Shown here: in pieces, positions 1-7,917 of the stretch
Numbering within the stretch: position 1 is the first letter of the stretch
How the letters are laid out: every line of letters begins with the position of its first letter
DNA from: an uncultured Collinsella sp.
GTDB taxonomy: Bacteria; Actinomycetota; Coriobacteriia; Coriobacteriales; Coriobacteriaceae
Direction of reading: 5' to 3'
Assembly (NCBI GenBank): GCA_900553475.1
Contig: USEF01000006.1
Span: 1-23,138 of the forward strand
DNA length: 23,138 bases
Translations under genes and position numbers: made by a program
Notes under the pieces: generated by a model
Seen by the model: the letters and a program-made list of their open reading frames with translations, nothing else
Databases searched by the model: none
What the model was told of the DNA's origin: nothing

Positions 1-30
1 GGAACCGGGCGCACGGGAGGGAAAGCGAGG

Positions 31-858
31 TTACTCGCCGAGCTTGGGATGCAGCAGCGACGGCGCAGCGCCGAGCAGCATCTTGGTGTAGGGGTCCTGG
101 GGGTGCTGGAAGACCTGCTTGGCCTCGCCCTGCTCGACGATCTTGCCGCCATTCATAACGATGATGTCGTCAGAGATATAGCGGACCGTCTGGATGTCAT
201 GGCTGATGAACACCATGGCCAGGCCGAGCTCCTTCTTAAGGTCAGTCAGCAGGTTCAGAATCTGCGCGCGGACCGAAACGTCCAGAGCCGAGGTGGGCTC
301 GTCGGCGATGATGGCATCGGGGTTCAGCGACAGGGCACGGGCAATTGCGACGCGCTGACGCTGGCCGCCCGAAAGCTGGCCGGGAAGAACCTCGGCAGCG
401 GAGCTGGGCAGACCGGTGAGCTCCAAGAGTTCCTTGACGCGCTTCTCCTGCTCGGCCTCGGTACCCAGGTTGTGGACGCGCATGGGGTCGAGCAGCTGCT
501 CGCGAACGACCATGCGGGGGTTGAGCGCCGTGGCCGGGTTCTGGAACACGACCGAGATGACGCGACCCATGTGGCGACGGTCCTCGGCGGTACGTTTGGT
601 AACGTCCTTGCCCTTAAAGTAGACCTTGCCGCTCGTGGGGGCCTGCAGGCCGCACATGACGTTAGCGGTGGTGGACTTACCGCAACCGGACTCGCCGACG
701 ATGCCGATCGTCTGACCGGGCATGAGCTTAATCGTTACACCCTGGACGGCGTGAACCAGGTTGGGGTGCAGAATCGAGCCGGTACGGGTCCTAAAGGTGA
801 CGTGGACGTCATCAAGGAAGATGATCGGCTCGACGCCGTTGACTGCGGTATCGCTCAT
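31..858 (-). CDS. Oligopeptide/dipeptide ABC transporter ATP-binding protein (DppF/OppF-like)
   Basis: This 275-residue protein is the second ATPase of a peptide importer and would hydrolyse ATP at the cytoplasmic face of the permease pair. The sequence shows Walker A GESGCGKS at residues 55-62, a Q-loop (VFQNP, near 104-108), the ABC signature LSGGQRQ at 162-168, Walker B with DE at 186-187 and the switch histidine H220. The chain stops soon after the HPQDPYT segment (252-258), so it lacks the longer C-terminal peptide-transporter extension; this is common for the F subunit. The ATG directly follows the TAG of the upstream fused gene. A near-perfect GGAGGTGAT ribosome site lies in the end of that gene, so translation is probably coupled. 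It is the last transporter gene visible, and anything further downstream is outside the window. Family assignment is secure; the transported substrate is inferred. Confidence 0.93.
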   Translation of the reverse strand: MSDTAVNGVEPIIFLDDVHVTFRTRTGSILHPNLVHAVQGVTIKLMPGQTIGIVGESGCGKSTTANVMCGLQAPTSGKVYFKGKDVTKRTAEDRRHMGRVISVVFQNPATALNPRMVVREQLLDPMRVHNLGTEAEQEKRVKELLELTGLPSSAAEVLPGQLSGGQRQRVAIARALSLNPDAIIADEPTSALDVSVRAQILNLLTDLKKELGLAMVFISHDIQTVRYISDDIIVMNGGKIVEQGEAKQVFQHPQDPYTKMLLGAAPSLLHPKLGE

Positions 859-2874
859 CTACATCACCTCCGCGTGAGGGGTCAAACCATTTGCCTTGAG
901 CACCTCGTCGGGGAGCTCGGAATAGAAGTGCTCGGTGCCGGGCACGCGCTTGAAGACCGGACGGGTATCCAGGCCAATACGCGGATGGCTCGAGCGGGGT
1001 GCGAAGCGATCGCCCTTGGGGAAATCGCGCGGGCTGGGAACGGCGCCGGGGACCTGGTGCAGACGGCCCGAGCCGCTCTCGATGGACAGAACGGAGCCCA
1101 GAAGACCGCGGGTGTACTCGTGGATCGGGTTGGTGAGCAGCTCCTTGGTGGGTGCCTGCTCGATAACCTGGCCAGCGTACATAACCGTGATGTTATGGGC
1201 AACCTCGGCGACCAGAGCCAGGTCATGCGAAACAAAGATCATGGCAAAGCCGAGCTTGGCCTGAAGATCGTTGAGCAGCTTGATGACCTGCTTCTGGACG
1301 GTAACGTCCAGAGCGGTCGTGGGCTCGTCGCAGATGACCAGCTTGGGGTCGCGGGTAAGGGCCATAGCGATCAGGACACGCTGACGCTGGCCGCCGGAAA
1401 GCTCGTGCGGATAGCTCTCGAGCGTGCGCTTGGGATCGAGGCCGACGAGCTCCAGGAGCTCCTCGGCGCTGCGGGTTCCGCCGCGCTTGGTGAGCTGCTT
1501 CATCTGGGCAGAGATGAGCATGGAGGGATTAAGCGAGGACAGGGCGTCCTGATAGACCATAGCGATATCGGTACCGCGCAGGCCGAACCACTCCTTCTTG
1601 CTCATCTTGAGCAGGTCGCGACCCTCCCAGAGAACCTCGCCGGAAAGATGCTCGTCATCGTCGGTCAGGCCCATGATGGCCAGCGTGGTGATGGACTTAC
1701 CGCAACCGGACTCGCCCACCAGGCCCATGGTCTGACCAGGACGAACGTCAAAGTTGACATGGTCGACGACGTTGATATCACCGTGATGCTCAAACTGGAT
1801 GCAGAAGTCACGGACCGAGAGAATCGGCTCAACGGACTCGTCGGGCACGTGGCGATCGTCACGCTTGAGCTCGACATCGCGCAGGGCGCCAAGGCGAGCG
1901 GAGAGGGACTGGGCCTGCTCCTTGTAGGCGCGAACGGGGTCGGAGACCAGCAGGTCGGCCTCGCGACGCTTGGAGGAATCGGTAGGATCCAGGGCAGCGG
2001 AGGGAGCAGCGGCCATGGCGTCGGTAATGCCCTCAGAGAGGATGTTGAGCGCCAGGCAGGTGATCATGATGGCTAGGCCCGGGAACAGCGCCTGCCACCA
2101 ACGACCGGCGAGCACGCCGCCGCGGGCGTCGGCGAGGATGTTGCCCCAGGTAGCGGTGGGCTCCTGGATACCAGCGCCGATGAAGGTCAGCGAGGCCTCG
2201 AAGATGATGGCGTCGGCGACCAGGGTAACGGTGAAGACCATGATCGGGGCGATGCAGTTACGCAGAACATGCTTAATCAAAATCCACGGAGCCTTGGCGC
2301 CGGAAACGATGACCGCGCGGACATAGTCCTCGCCGTACTCGGACACGATATTGGCGCGTACGATACGGGCAATCTGCGGAGTGTACATAAAGCCGATGGC
2401 GAAGATGATCGACGGCACGGAGTTGCCCAGGATGGAGACGAAGACGGCCGCGAGGGCGATGCCCGGGATGGACATGATGATGTCCAAGATACGCATGATC
2501 GTCTCGGAGACGGCCTTGCGCGAAACCGCTGCAAGGGCGCCCACGACCGAGCCGCAGACCAGAGCCATGGCGGTGGCGCCAAAGCCGATAATCAGCGAGT
2601 AACGACCACCGTAGAGCATACGCGACAGAATGTCGCGACCCTTATCGTCGGTACCGAAGATAAATCCGTTGCCGGGAGCCTGGCGAGCCGTAAAGATCTC
2701 GACCGGGCTATAGGGGGCAAGAAGGGGCGCCAGAATCGCAGTCAGGGCGACCAGCACCAGCACGACGGCGGCAATCTTAGAAGACAGCGTCATCTTCTTC
2801 CAGCCACCGAGCTTGAGCCCCTTGGAGGCAGCCTTCTCGAGCTGCTCGGTTTGCTTCTCTCGAATCTTTACCAT
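859..2874 (-). CDS. Fused peptide ABC transporter permease and ATP-binding protein (DppC-DppD-like)
   Basis: This single 671-residue frame joins two subunits that are usually separate. Residues 1 to about 290 are a DppC-type permease: a hydrophobic segment at 33-53, further membrane segments to about 285, and an EAA-type coupling loop at about 182-206. A charged linker spans about 295-345. Residues 350-671 form a DppD-type ATPase with Walker A GESGCGKS (387-394), signature LSGGQRQ (492-498), Walker B DE (516-517) and H550. The C-terminal peptide-transporter extension follows (about 585-640), but the cysteines usual there are missing: the region reads PRDFPKGDRFAPRSSH. The ATG sits 3 nt after the stop of the permease gene upstream and its stop abuts the next ATPase start, giving a tight operon. 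Such permease/ATPase fusions are known in Actinobacteria. No frame break is visible, so the fusion looks genuine. Confidence 0.93.
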   Translation of the reverse strand: MVKIREKQTEQLEKAASKGLKLGGWKKMTLSSKIAAVVLVLVALTAILAPLLAPYSPVEIFTARQAPGNGFIFGTDDKGRDILSRMLYGGRYSLIIGFGATAMALVCGSVVGALAAVSRKAVSETIMRILDIIMSIPGIALAAVFVSILGNSVPSIIFAIGFMYTPQIARIVRANIVSEYGEDYVRAVIVSGAKAPWILIKHVLRNCIAPIMVFTVTLVADAIIFEASLTFIGAGIQEPTATWGNILADARGGVLAGRWWQALFPGLAIMITCLALNILSEGITDAMAAAPSAALDPTDSSKRREADLLVSDPVRAYKEQAQSLSARLGALRDVELKRDDRHVPDESVEPILSVRDFCIQFEHHGDINVVDHVNFDVRPGQTMGLVGESGCGKSITTLAIMGLTDDDEHLSGEVLWEGRDLLKMSKKEWFGLRGTDIAMVYQDALSSLNPSMLISAQMKQLTKRGGTRSAEELLELVGLDPKRTLESYPHELSGGQRQRVLIAMALTRDPKLVICDEPTTALDVTVQKQVIKLLNDLQAKLGFAMIFVSHDLALVAEVAHNITVMYAGQVIEQAPTKELLTNPIHEYTRGLLGSVLSIESGSGRLHQVPGAVPSPRDFPKGDRFAPRSSHPRIGLDTRPVFKRVPGTEHFYSELPDEVLKANGLTPHAEVM

Positions 2875-2877
2875 AAT

Positions 2878-3834
2878 CTACACCGTCCTGATGCGCGGGT
2901 TGATGAGCAGGTAGAGCATGTCAACCACGATGTTGATGATGATGAAGGCAAGAGCAACGACGATGACGACGCCCTGAACCAGGTTCGCCTCGTTGCCCTG
3001 AACGCCCTGCAGAATCGCGGTGCCCATGCCGGGGAGGTTGAAGATAACCTCGATGACGACGGCGCCGCCCATGAGGTAACCGATCTTAAGACCGAGGGTG
3101 GTGACCGGGGTGATCAGCGCATTGCGAAGAACGTTGATGCCGACGACGACCTTCTCGGGAACGCCGGCGCCGCGAGCCATACGGACATAATCCTTGTCGA
3201 GCTCCTCGACCATGGCGGTACGCACGATACGAGTCATCTGGCCCGTCAGCGGAAATGCCAAGGCGATAGCGGGCATGATCATACGCCCCAGATAGCCAAC
3301 CGGATTCGTGGTGAAGTGAGGCAGAGCGCCCGATGCCGGGAGCACCTTAAGGTAGGAAGAGAACAGCAGGATCAACAGAACGGCAAGCCAGAACGACGGG
3401 GTTGCCAAGCCGGCGATGGAAAAGACACGGATTACTTGGTCCGGCCATTTGTCGCGATACAGTGCCGCGATGACGCCGAGCAAAAACGAAACGACCGCAC
3501 CGATGGCAAGACCGATGAAGGTCAGCTGCATCGTGACGGGCAGGGCCGTGGAGATGCGCTTGGCAACGGAGTTGCGGGCAGCACCATAGGTGCCCATGTC
3601 GCCATGGATCAAATCGCCCATATAGCGCACGTAGCGCACGGGCCAGGGGTCGTCCAGACCATACTTCTCATGGTACTCGGCAACCGCCTCGGGCGAGGCA
3701 CCGTCACCCAACGCCGTGTAGGCGGGGTCGGTCTTGGAGAACGACATAAGGAAGAACACCAGGACGGTGACGCCCAATGCCATGATCGGCAGCGCCACAA
3801 GACGCCTTCCAATCAAACGTAGCAAGTTGTTCAC
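2878..3834 (-). CDS. Peptide ABC transporter permease (DppB-like)
   Basis: This is the first permease subunit of the peptide importer, an integral membrane protein of 318 residues from the GTG start proposed here. The N-terminus (NNLLRLIGRRLVALPIM) and first membrane helix match the DppB/OppB family. A large external loop follows, with further helices and an EAA-type cytoplasmic loop (DKDYVRMARGAGVPEK) that docks on the ATPase. I chose GTG at 3834 because AAGGGGAG lies 5 nt upstream. An in-frame ATG at 3867 would add 11 residues, has no ribosome site, and would put the observed ribosome site inside the coding region. The stop is 3 nt before the fused permease-ATPase, so the two are cotranscribed. 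A hairpin lies between this gene and the substrate-binding protein upstream. Confidence 0.92.
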   Translation of the reverse strand: MNNLLRLIGRRLVALPIMALGVTVLVFFLMSFSKTDPAYTALGDGASPEAVAEYHEKYGLDDPWPVRYVRYMGDLIHGDMGTYGAARNSVAKRISTALPVTMQLTFIGLAIGAVVSFLLGVIAALYRDKWPDQVIRVFSIAGLATPSFWLAVLLILLFSSYLKVLPASGALPHFTTNPVGYLGRMIMPAIALAFPLTGQMTRIVRTAMVEELDKDYVRMARGAGVPEKVVVGINVLRNALITPVTTLGLKIGYLMGGAVVIEVIFNLPGMGTAILQGVQGNEANLVQGVVIVVALAFIIINIVVDMLYLLINPRIRTV

Positions 3835-3895
3835 GTTCTCTCCCCTTTCTTTTGTCGGTAGGACCAACTGGTATATGAGTACGGATACTCATTAC

Positions 3896-3929
3896 AAGAC
3901 CCGAGCGACATCGTTGCCGCCCGGGTCTT
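3896..3929 (-). terminator. Hairpin between the binding-protein gene and permease gene (partial terminator)
   Basis: The arms 3896-3907 and 3918-3929 form a 12-bp stem (AAGACCCGGGCG on the minus strand) with one G-U pair and a 10-nt loop. Only a short T run (CTTGT) follows on the minus strand, so termination would be partial. The position between a lipoprotein gene and its permease fits the usual arrangement in which the binding protein is made in excess. Attenuation and 3'-end stabilisation of the upstream mRNA are both possible. Confidence 0.6.
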
Positions 3930-3991
3930 TGTTTCAACTATGAGGATACGGTCCCAACGACCGACATCCTGCATATAGACTCAAGCGAGTC

Positions 3992-5605
3992 TTACGCCTT
4001 GACGGTCGCAACGCCCCTGAAGGACATGCTCGTCGTGCCGATGCCCTTGAAACCATCGAGGGCCTCGCCATTGGGCGCAGTGGACGGATCGTCCCAAGAA
4101 GCGGAGACGGTCTTGACGTGGACAACGGGGTACAGAACGGCGTTGTCGGCAATGATGTCGAAACACTCGTTCCACTTCTTCTGCTGCTCGTCGCCCTCGG
4201 CGGCAAGAGCCTCGTCCATGAGACCGTGGAGCTTCTGCCACTCAGCGGACTCCTTCCACGGGCAACGGGTCTGCATCCAGACGTTGTCGCCGTACCACCA
4301 GTTGAGCAGCAGGTCGGGGTCGGCGCCGAAGCAGGAAGGATCGCCAGGGGCAAGGAGGATATCGTAGGCCTCGCCGCCGTCGATGGCGGCGTAGGTGGCC
4401 GGCGAGGTATCGGTCTGGATAGTCACATCGAAGCCGAGAGCGTCGAGGTCGTTCTTGACCTGGGCGGCCATGCCCTTAATCTGCTCGTTGTCGGTGGTGC
4501 GCAGGGTGATGGCACCCGGGGTGATGCCAGACTCCTCGATGAGCTTCTTAGCCTTCTTGGTGTCGGTCTTGTACACCGTGGAAGCCTCATGATAGTTGGT
4601 GAAGCTCTTGGGCAGGTAGCAGCTGGCAGCGGTGGCAAGGCCGGCGAAGGTGTTGCTGACCATCTTCTCGGTGTCGAGCGCATACATGACAGCCTGACGG
4701 ACCTTGACGTTGTTCCAAGGCTCCTTGGCGACGTTGAACATGATGAAGCGGGTGCCGAAACCCTGAACGTTGTCAATCTTGCAGCCGGCGCTCTCGAGCT
4801 GGTCGACGGCGTCAGCGGTAACGAGCTCCATAACGAGCGTGGAGCCTTCCTGCTGGGCGGTAACGCGAGCGGTGGGGTCGGTCAGGATGCTGTACTGGAT
4901 CTTCTTATCCTCGGCAGCATACTCACCGTTGTACTCGGGGTTGGGAACCAGGGTGATCTCGGTATCGGAGATAGAGTCGTACATCCAGGGGCCGGAACCG
5001 ATCGGCTGCTTGGCGCGATCCTCCTCGGACTGAGTAGCCGGGGTAACACGGATGATGGCCAGACGATCCTTGAGCAGGGAGAAGTTGGGGACCTTGGTCT
5101 TGACCGTTACAGTGTGGGCATCCTTGGCCTCGATGGACTCGAAGGGCTGGAAGAACGGAGCATAGGTAGCGGAAGCAGCGCAAGCGGTGTAGGAAGCGAC
5201 GACGTCGTCAGCAGTGACCTCGGTACCATCGGAGAACTTGGCGCCCTTGCGGATGGTGACCTCGAAGGTAGTGTCGTCCACGGACTTGGGATCGTCGGTG
5301 GCGAGCTCGTTGAAGGTGCTGTAGTCGTGGTAATCGATGCCGTAGAGACCCTCGACGACGTGCCAGTTAGCACCCAGGCCCACAGCGGAGCCGGTGCTGG
5401 CGGGATCGAAGCTGGACGGAGCGTAAGCGGAACCAGCGGTAATCACACCGCCGCCACGGTTGGCGGAATCGGCGGAACCGGAAGCGGAACCCTCGTCGTT
5501 GGAGCTGCCACCGCAGCCGGTGAGACCAAGCCCTGCGACAGCAGCGACGCTGCCGGTGAGGCCGAGGAACGAACGCCTGGACATACCCTTGTTGATGATG
5601 GCCAT
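3992..5605 (-). CDS. Peptide ABC transporter substrate-binding lipoprotein (SBP family 5)
   Basis: This 537-residue extracellular receptor would capture oligopeptides or dipeptides for the adjacent permeases. The N-terminus has a twin-arginine motif, SRRSFLG (9-15), then a hydrophobic stretch and a lipobox ending LTGC with C31. That predicts Tat export followed by lipid anchoring. A Ser/Gly/Asp-rich linker follows. The body carries family-5 features such as the RKGAKFSDGTEVTADDV segment and an alternating-domain layout. I chose ATG at 5605 because AGGAG lies 5 nt upstream; an in-frame start at 5620 has no comparable site. The gene is first in the operon. Its promoter region upstream holds inverted repeats, and a hairpin follows the gene. 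The substrate cannot be settled from sequence alone; relatives bind peptides, but some bind nickel or sugars. Confidence 0.93.
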   Translation of the reverse strand: MAIINKGMSRRSFLGLTGSVAAVAGLGLTGCGGSSNDEGSASGSADSANRGGGVITAGSAYAPSSFDPASTGSAVGLGANWHVVEGLYGIDYHDYSTFNELATDDPKSVDDTTFEVTIRKGAKFSDGTEVTADDVVASYTACAASATYAPFFQPFESIEAKDAHTVTVKTKVPNFSLLKDRLAIIRVTPATQSEEDRAKQPIGSGPWMYDSISDTEITLVPNPEYNGEYAAEDKKIQYSILTDPTARVTAQQEGSTLVMELVTADAVDQLESAGCKIDNVQGFGTRFIMFNVAKEPWNNVKVRQAVMYALDTEKMVSNTFAGLATAASCYLPKSFTNYHEASTVYKTDTKKAKKLIEESGITPGAITLRTTDNEQIKGMAAQVKNDLDALGFDVTIQTDTSPATYAAIDGGEAYDILLAPGDPSCFGADPDLLLNWWYGDNVWMQTRCPWKESAEWQKLHGLMDEALAAEGDEQQKKWNECFDIIADNAVLYPVVHVKTVSASWDDPSTAPNGEALDGFKGIGTTSMSFRGVATVKA

Positions 5606-5724
5606 GTCTTCTCCTATCAATAGAGAATCTTACCCGGGAGCACCTAGACTTGCCCCCGCGCAACTTGCGGACGATATATACCTTACCTACCGACGAACCC
5701 AACTGAGGTGCCGCGCTCGGCGAC

Positions 5725-5805
5725 CGATACATACATACGCTTGAACGGTATTTACTACCGTTCACCGAATTCATTGACAAACGATTCGCCAGACAGTATG
5801 TATCG
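5725..5805. repeat. Outer inverted repeat pair flanking the candidate operator
   Basis: CGATACATAC at 5725-5734 and GTATGTATCG at 5796-5805 are exact 10-bp inverted copies, 61 bp apart. They bracket the 23-bp palindrome at 5742-5764. They could be two sites for one regulator that acts by looping, or the arms of a large cruciform. Confidence 0.45.
5742..5764. promoter_or_regulatory. Perfect 9-bp inverted repeat, candidate operator for the transporter operon
   Basis: TGAACGGTA (5742-5750) and TACCGTTCA (5756-5764) are exact inverted copies separated by 5 bp. The size and symmetry fit a dimeric regulator site. There is no T run, so a terminator is less likely. It is flanked at larger scale by another inverted pair (5725-5734 and 5796-5805). 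Confidence 0.5.
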
Positions 5806-5923
5806 ACGAGGTGAGATATCAGTCATCGTCAACCCGCAGGATAGCAGGGTTGTTCACCATGGCTAGTCAAACGTTTTAGCGTTAATAAAACCCGAAATCG
5901 ACAGGTAATCGCCGCGAAATAAA

Positions 5924-5944
5924 TGATTGAAAATCGGCCAATCA
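5924..5944 (-). terminator. Weak candidate terminator after uvrC
   Basis: TGATTG and CAATCA (5924-5929/5939-5944) pair as a 6-bp, AT-rich stem with a 9-nt loop. On the minus strand it is followed by TTTATTT. It lies about 25 nt past the uvrC stop. The stem is weak, so confidence is low. Confidence 0.35.
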
Positions 5945-5970
5945 TGTATATCAGTTGTTTAGAAGCACGT

Positions 5971-7917
5971 TTAGTTTTCGGAACGGTTGGCCGATGCCTG
6001 GGCGCGTTCGGCATTCCATGCAACAAGTGCCTCGTGGACCGCTTTGGCGACATCGGCCGGAACGCCTCGAACTTCCGCGATCTCTTGCTCGCTCGCCGCG
6101 CGCAAACGCTTCATCGAGCCAAAATGGCGCATAAGGGCACGTTTTCTGGTGGGTCCCACGCCTGGAACGTCATCGAGCACCGAAACCGTCATGGCTTTAT
6201 CGCGCAACTCACGGTGGAACGTGATGGCAAATCGGTGGGACTCATCGCGTACCTGTTTAATTAGATAGAGCGAAGCAGACCCGGTCGGCAGCACGACAGG
6301 AGTCTCGTCCCAAGGCACAAAAACTTCCTCGTCGGCCTTCGCCAAGCCACAAACTGGTATATCGAGCCCAAGAGCCTCAAGTTGCTTGATCGCAGCGGTC
6401 AATTGCGGCTTACCGCCATCGACAACGAGCAAATCGGGGCGCGAGCCAAAGCGCTCGTCGGCCATGCGCTCGGGAGCATAGCGTCGTCCCAAAACCTCGG
6501 ACATCGACACGAAGTCGTTTGCCTCGTCCAATTCGGCCTGAATTTTAAAACGACGGTACTGGCTCTTGTCGGCGCGCCCGTTGGTAAACACCACCATCGA
6601 GGCGACCGTAAAGGTGCCATGCAGTGTAGAGATATCGAAGCACTCGATACGCAACGGCGGCGATGGCAGCGCCAACGCACTTTCGAGCTCCAGGAGCGCT
6701 TGATTGGTGCGGTCGTCAGCGTACCCCGTTCGCATCATGTAGCGCATGAGGGCATGGCGCGCATTTTTGGATGCCATATCGAGCAGACGGTGCTTTTCGC
6801 CACGCTGCGGCCTATGGAGATGGCAGGAACGCTCACGCTTGCCCGCAAGCCACTCCCCCAGCGCCTCCGCATCCTCAAGCTCGACGGAAAGGTTGACCTC
6901 AGCTGGAATATCAGCCGTCTCGTCGTAATAGCGCTTAAGAAAGCCCGACTGGAGCTCTTCCTCGTCAACATCAAGACCCTTGTCGAGAATGAACTCGCAG
7001 GTGCGAACTGTTCGGCCCTCGCGAACGACGAAGACGCAAGCGGCGGAGATGGTCTCCTCGCGATAGAACCCGATGACATCGATATCGACACTGGAGGGAA
7101 AAACGACTTGCTGACGATCGTCCAGACCCCTGATGACCTCCAAACGACGTTTGACGCGTGCCGCGCGCTCAAAGTCGAGCGCCTCGGCGGCATCCGTCAT
7201 CTCGGAGGTCAGCTCATCGACGACATCCTTGCGATGGCCCGACAAAAAGCGCTCGACACGCTTGACGTTCTTGGCATAGTCTGCCGGGGAAATCGCGCCG
7301 ACACACGCACCCGGGCCGCGCCCGACATGGTAGTCAAAGCAGGGACGCCCGTTTTGTGCGCATATCATATTGACGATGTCTTCCTCGCCCTTGTGGGACT
7401 CGATGGTACGGCGACAACGACGCCACTCCGCACAGGATGCAGAGCAGATGGGGATAACCTTGCGCAGCGTATCTATCGTCTCACGTGCCGCACGGCTATC
7501 GGTATAGGGTCCAAAATAGCGCGTTCCCGGCTTATGACGCTCACGCGTGTATTTGATCGCGGGATACAGGTCGCCCTTTGTAATGGCGATAAAGGGGTAG
7601 CTCTTGTCATCCTTGAGGTCGACGTTAAAGTACGGATGGTACTGGCCGATCAGGTTGCGCTCGAGTACAAGCGCCTCATGCTCGGTTTCGACAACGATGT
7701 AGTCAAAGCTCGCCACCAGCTGCATCATCAGCGGGATCTTTTGACGCTCATCCTGCAGTGTCACGTATTGACGCATGCGGGCGCGCAGGTTTTTCGCCTT
7801 GCCCACGTAGATGACATCGCCCTTGGCATCCTTCCAAAGGTAGCATCCGGGCTGTGTGGGAACGCGCGAAACCTGCTCGGCAAGCGTTGGTATGTTGTCG
7901 TGACCGGCCACGCGCAC
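5971..7917 (-). CDS. uvrC: UvrABC excinuclease subunit C
   Basis: UvrC cuts the damaged DNA strand on both sides of a lesion once UvrB has been loaded. The 648-residue chain shows a GIY-YIG nuclease domain at about 15-100 (PGCYLWKD, IYVGKAKNLR), a UvrB-interacting UVR motif at about 230-266, the RNase H-like nuclease domain with D428 and D500 and the ESHRFA histidine H561, and a C-terminal helix-hairpin-helix region at about 580-640 (VPGVGPTRKRALMRHFG). The cysteine region that binds an iron-sulfur cluster in E. coli UvrC is altered: C158, C162, C168, C186, C193 and C205, with an insertion of about 25 residues and glycine in place of one usual cysteine (HVGRGPGACVG). The start is GTG immediately after the murJ TAG, with no good ribosome site, so it probably depends on translational coupling. 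It is last in the ybaK-murJ-uvrC unit. Confidence 0.96.
   Translation of the reverse strand: MRVAGHDNIPTLAEQVSRVPTQPGCYLWKDAKGDVIYVGKAKNLRARMRQYVTLQDERQKIPLMMQLVASFDYIVVETEHEALVLERNLIGQYHPYFNVDLKDDKSYPFIAITKGDLYPAIKYTRERHKPGTRYFGPYTDSRAARETIDTLRKVIPICSASCAEWRRCRRTIESHKGEEDIVNMICAQNGRPCFDYHVGRGPGACVGAISPADYAKNVKRVERFLSGHRKDVVDELTSEMTDAAEALDFERAARVKRRLEVIRGLDDRQQVVFPSSVDIDVIGFYREETISAACVFVVREGRTVRTCEFILDKGLDVDEEELQSGFLKRYYDETADIPAEVNLSVELEDAEALGEWLAGKRERSCHLHRPQRGEKHRLLDMASKNARHALMRYMMRTGYADDRTNQALLELESALALPSPPLRIECFDISTLHGTFTVASMVVFTNGRADKSQYRRFKIQAELDEANDFVSMSEVLGRRYAPERMADERFGSRPDLLVVDGGKPQLTAAIKQLEALGLDIPVCGLAKADEEVFVPWDETPVVLPTGSASLYLIKQVRDESHRFAITFHRELRDKAMTVSVLDDVPGVGPTRKRALMRHFGSMKRLRAASEQEIAEVRGVPADVAKAVHEALVAWNAERAQASANRSEN

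Larger units (their letters stand above)
5606..5970. promoter_or_regulatory. Control region upstream of the peptide transporter; 365 bp with no gene
   Basis: No protein-coding frame here has a convincing ribosome site. Reading toward the transporter (minus strand) there are two weak promoter candidates. One is TTGGGT (5697-5702), 16 bp, TATATA (5675-5680), which would give a leader of about 60 nt. The other is TTGTCA, 17 bp, TAGTAA, overlapping the inverted repeat near 5750. The leader can form a hairpin (5636-5642 with 5651-5657, one G-U pair). A shorter inverted repeat, CAACCC with GGGTTG, lies at 5830-5835/5847-5852. The remainder toward 5970 is AT-richer and contains the possible uvrC terminator. 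Confidence 0.5.

Noticed and set aside
49..2076. A 675-codon open frame on the plus strand opposite the transporter genes
   Set aside because: It lies antisense to two clear ABC transporter genes. Its product is low in hydrophobic order, rich in Gly, Asp and Leu, has no known motif and no ribosome site. Long antisense frames are expected in GC-rich genes with biased third positions.
2269..3822. A 517-codon plus-strand frame rich in Asp, His, Gln and Arg
   Set aside because: It is the reverse complement of the permease genes in a shadow frame. The composition is typical of antisense reading of membrane genes, with no domain or start signal.
4118..5623. A 501-codon plus-strand frame opposite the binding-protein gene
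   Set aside because: It is entirely antisense to a recognisable lipoprotein gene and has the Gly/Val/Leu-rich composition of a shadow frame.
5829..5852. CAACCC/GGGTTG inverted repeat considered as a terminator
   Set aside because: The stem is only 6 bp with an 11-nt loop and no T run in either direction. It is listed only as part of the control region.
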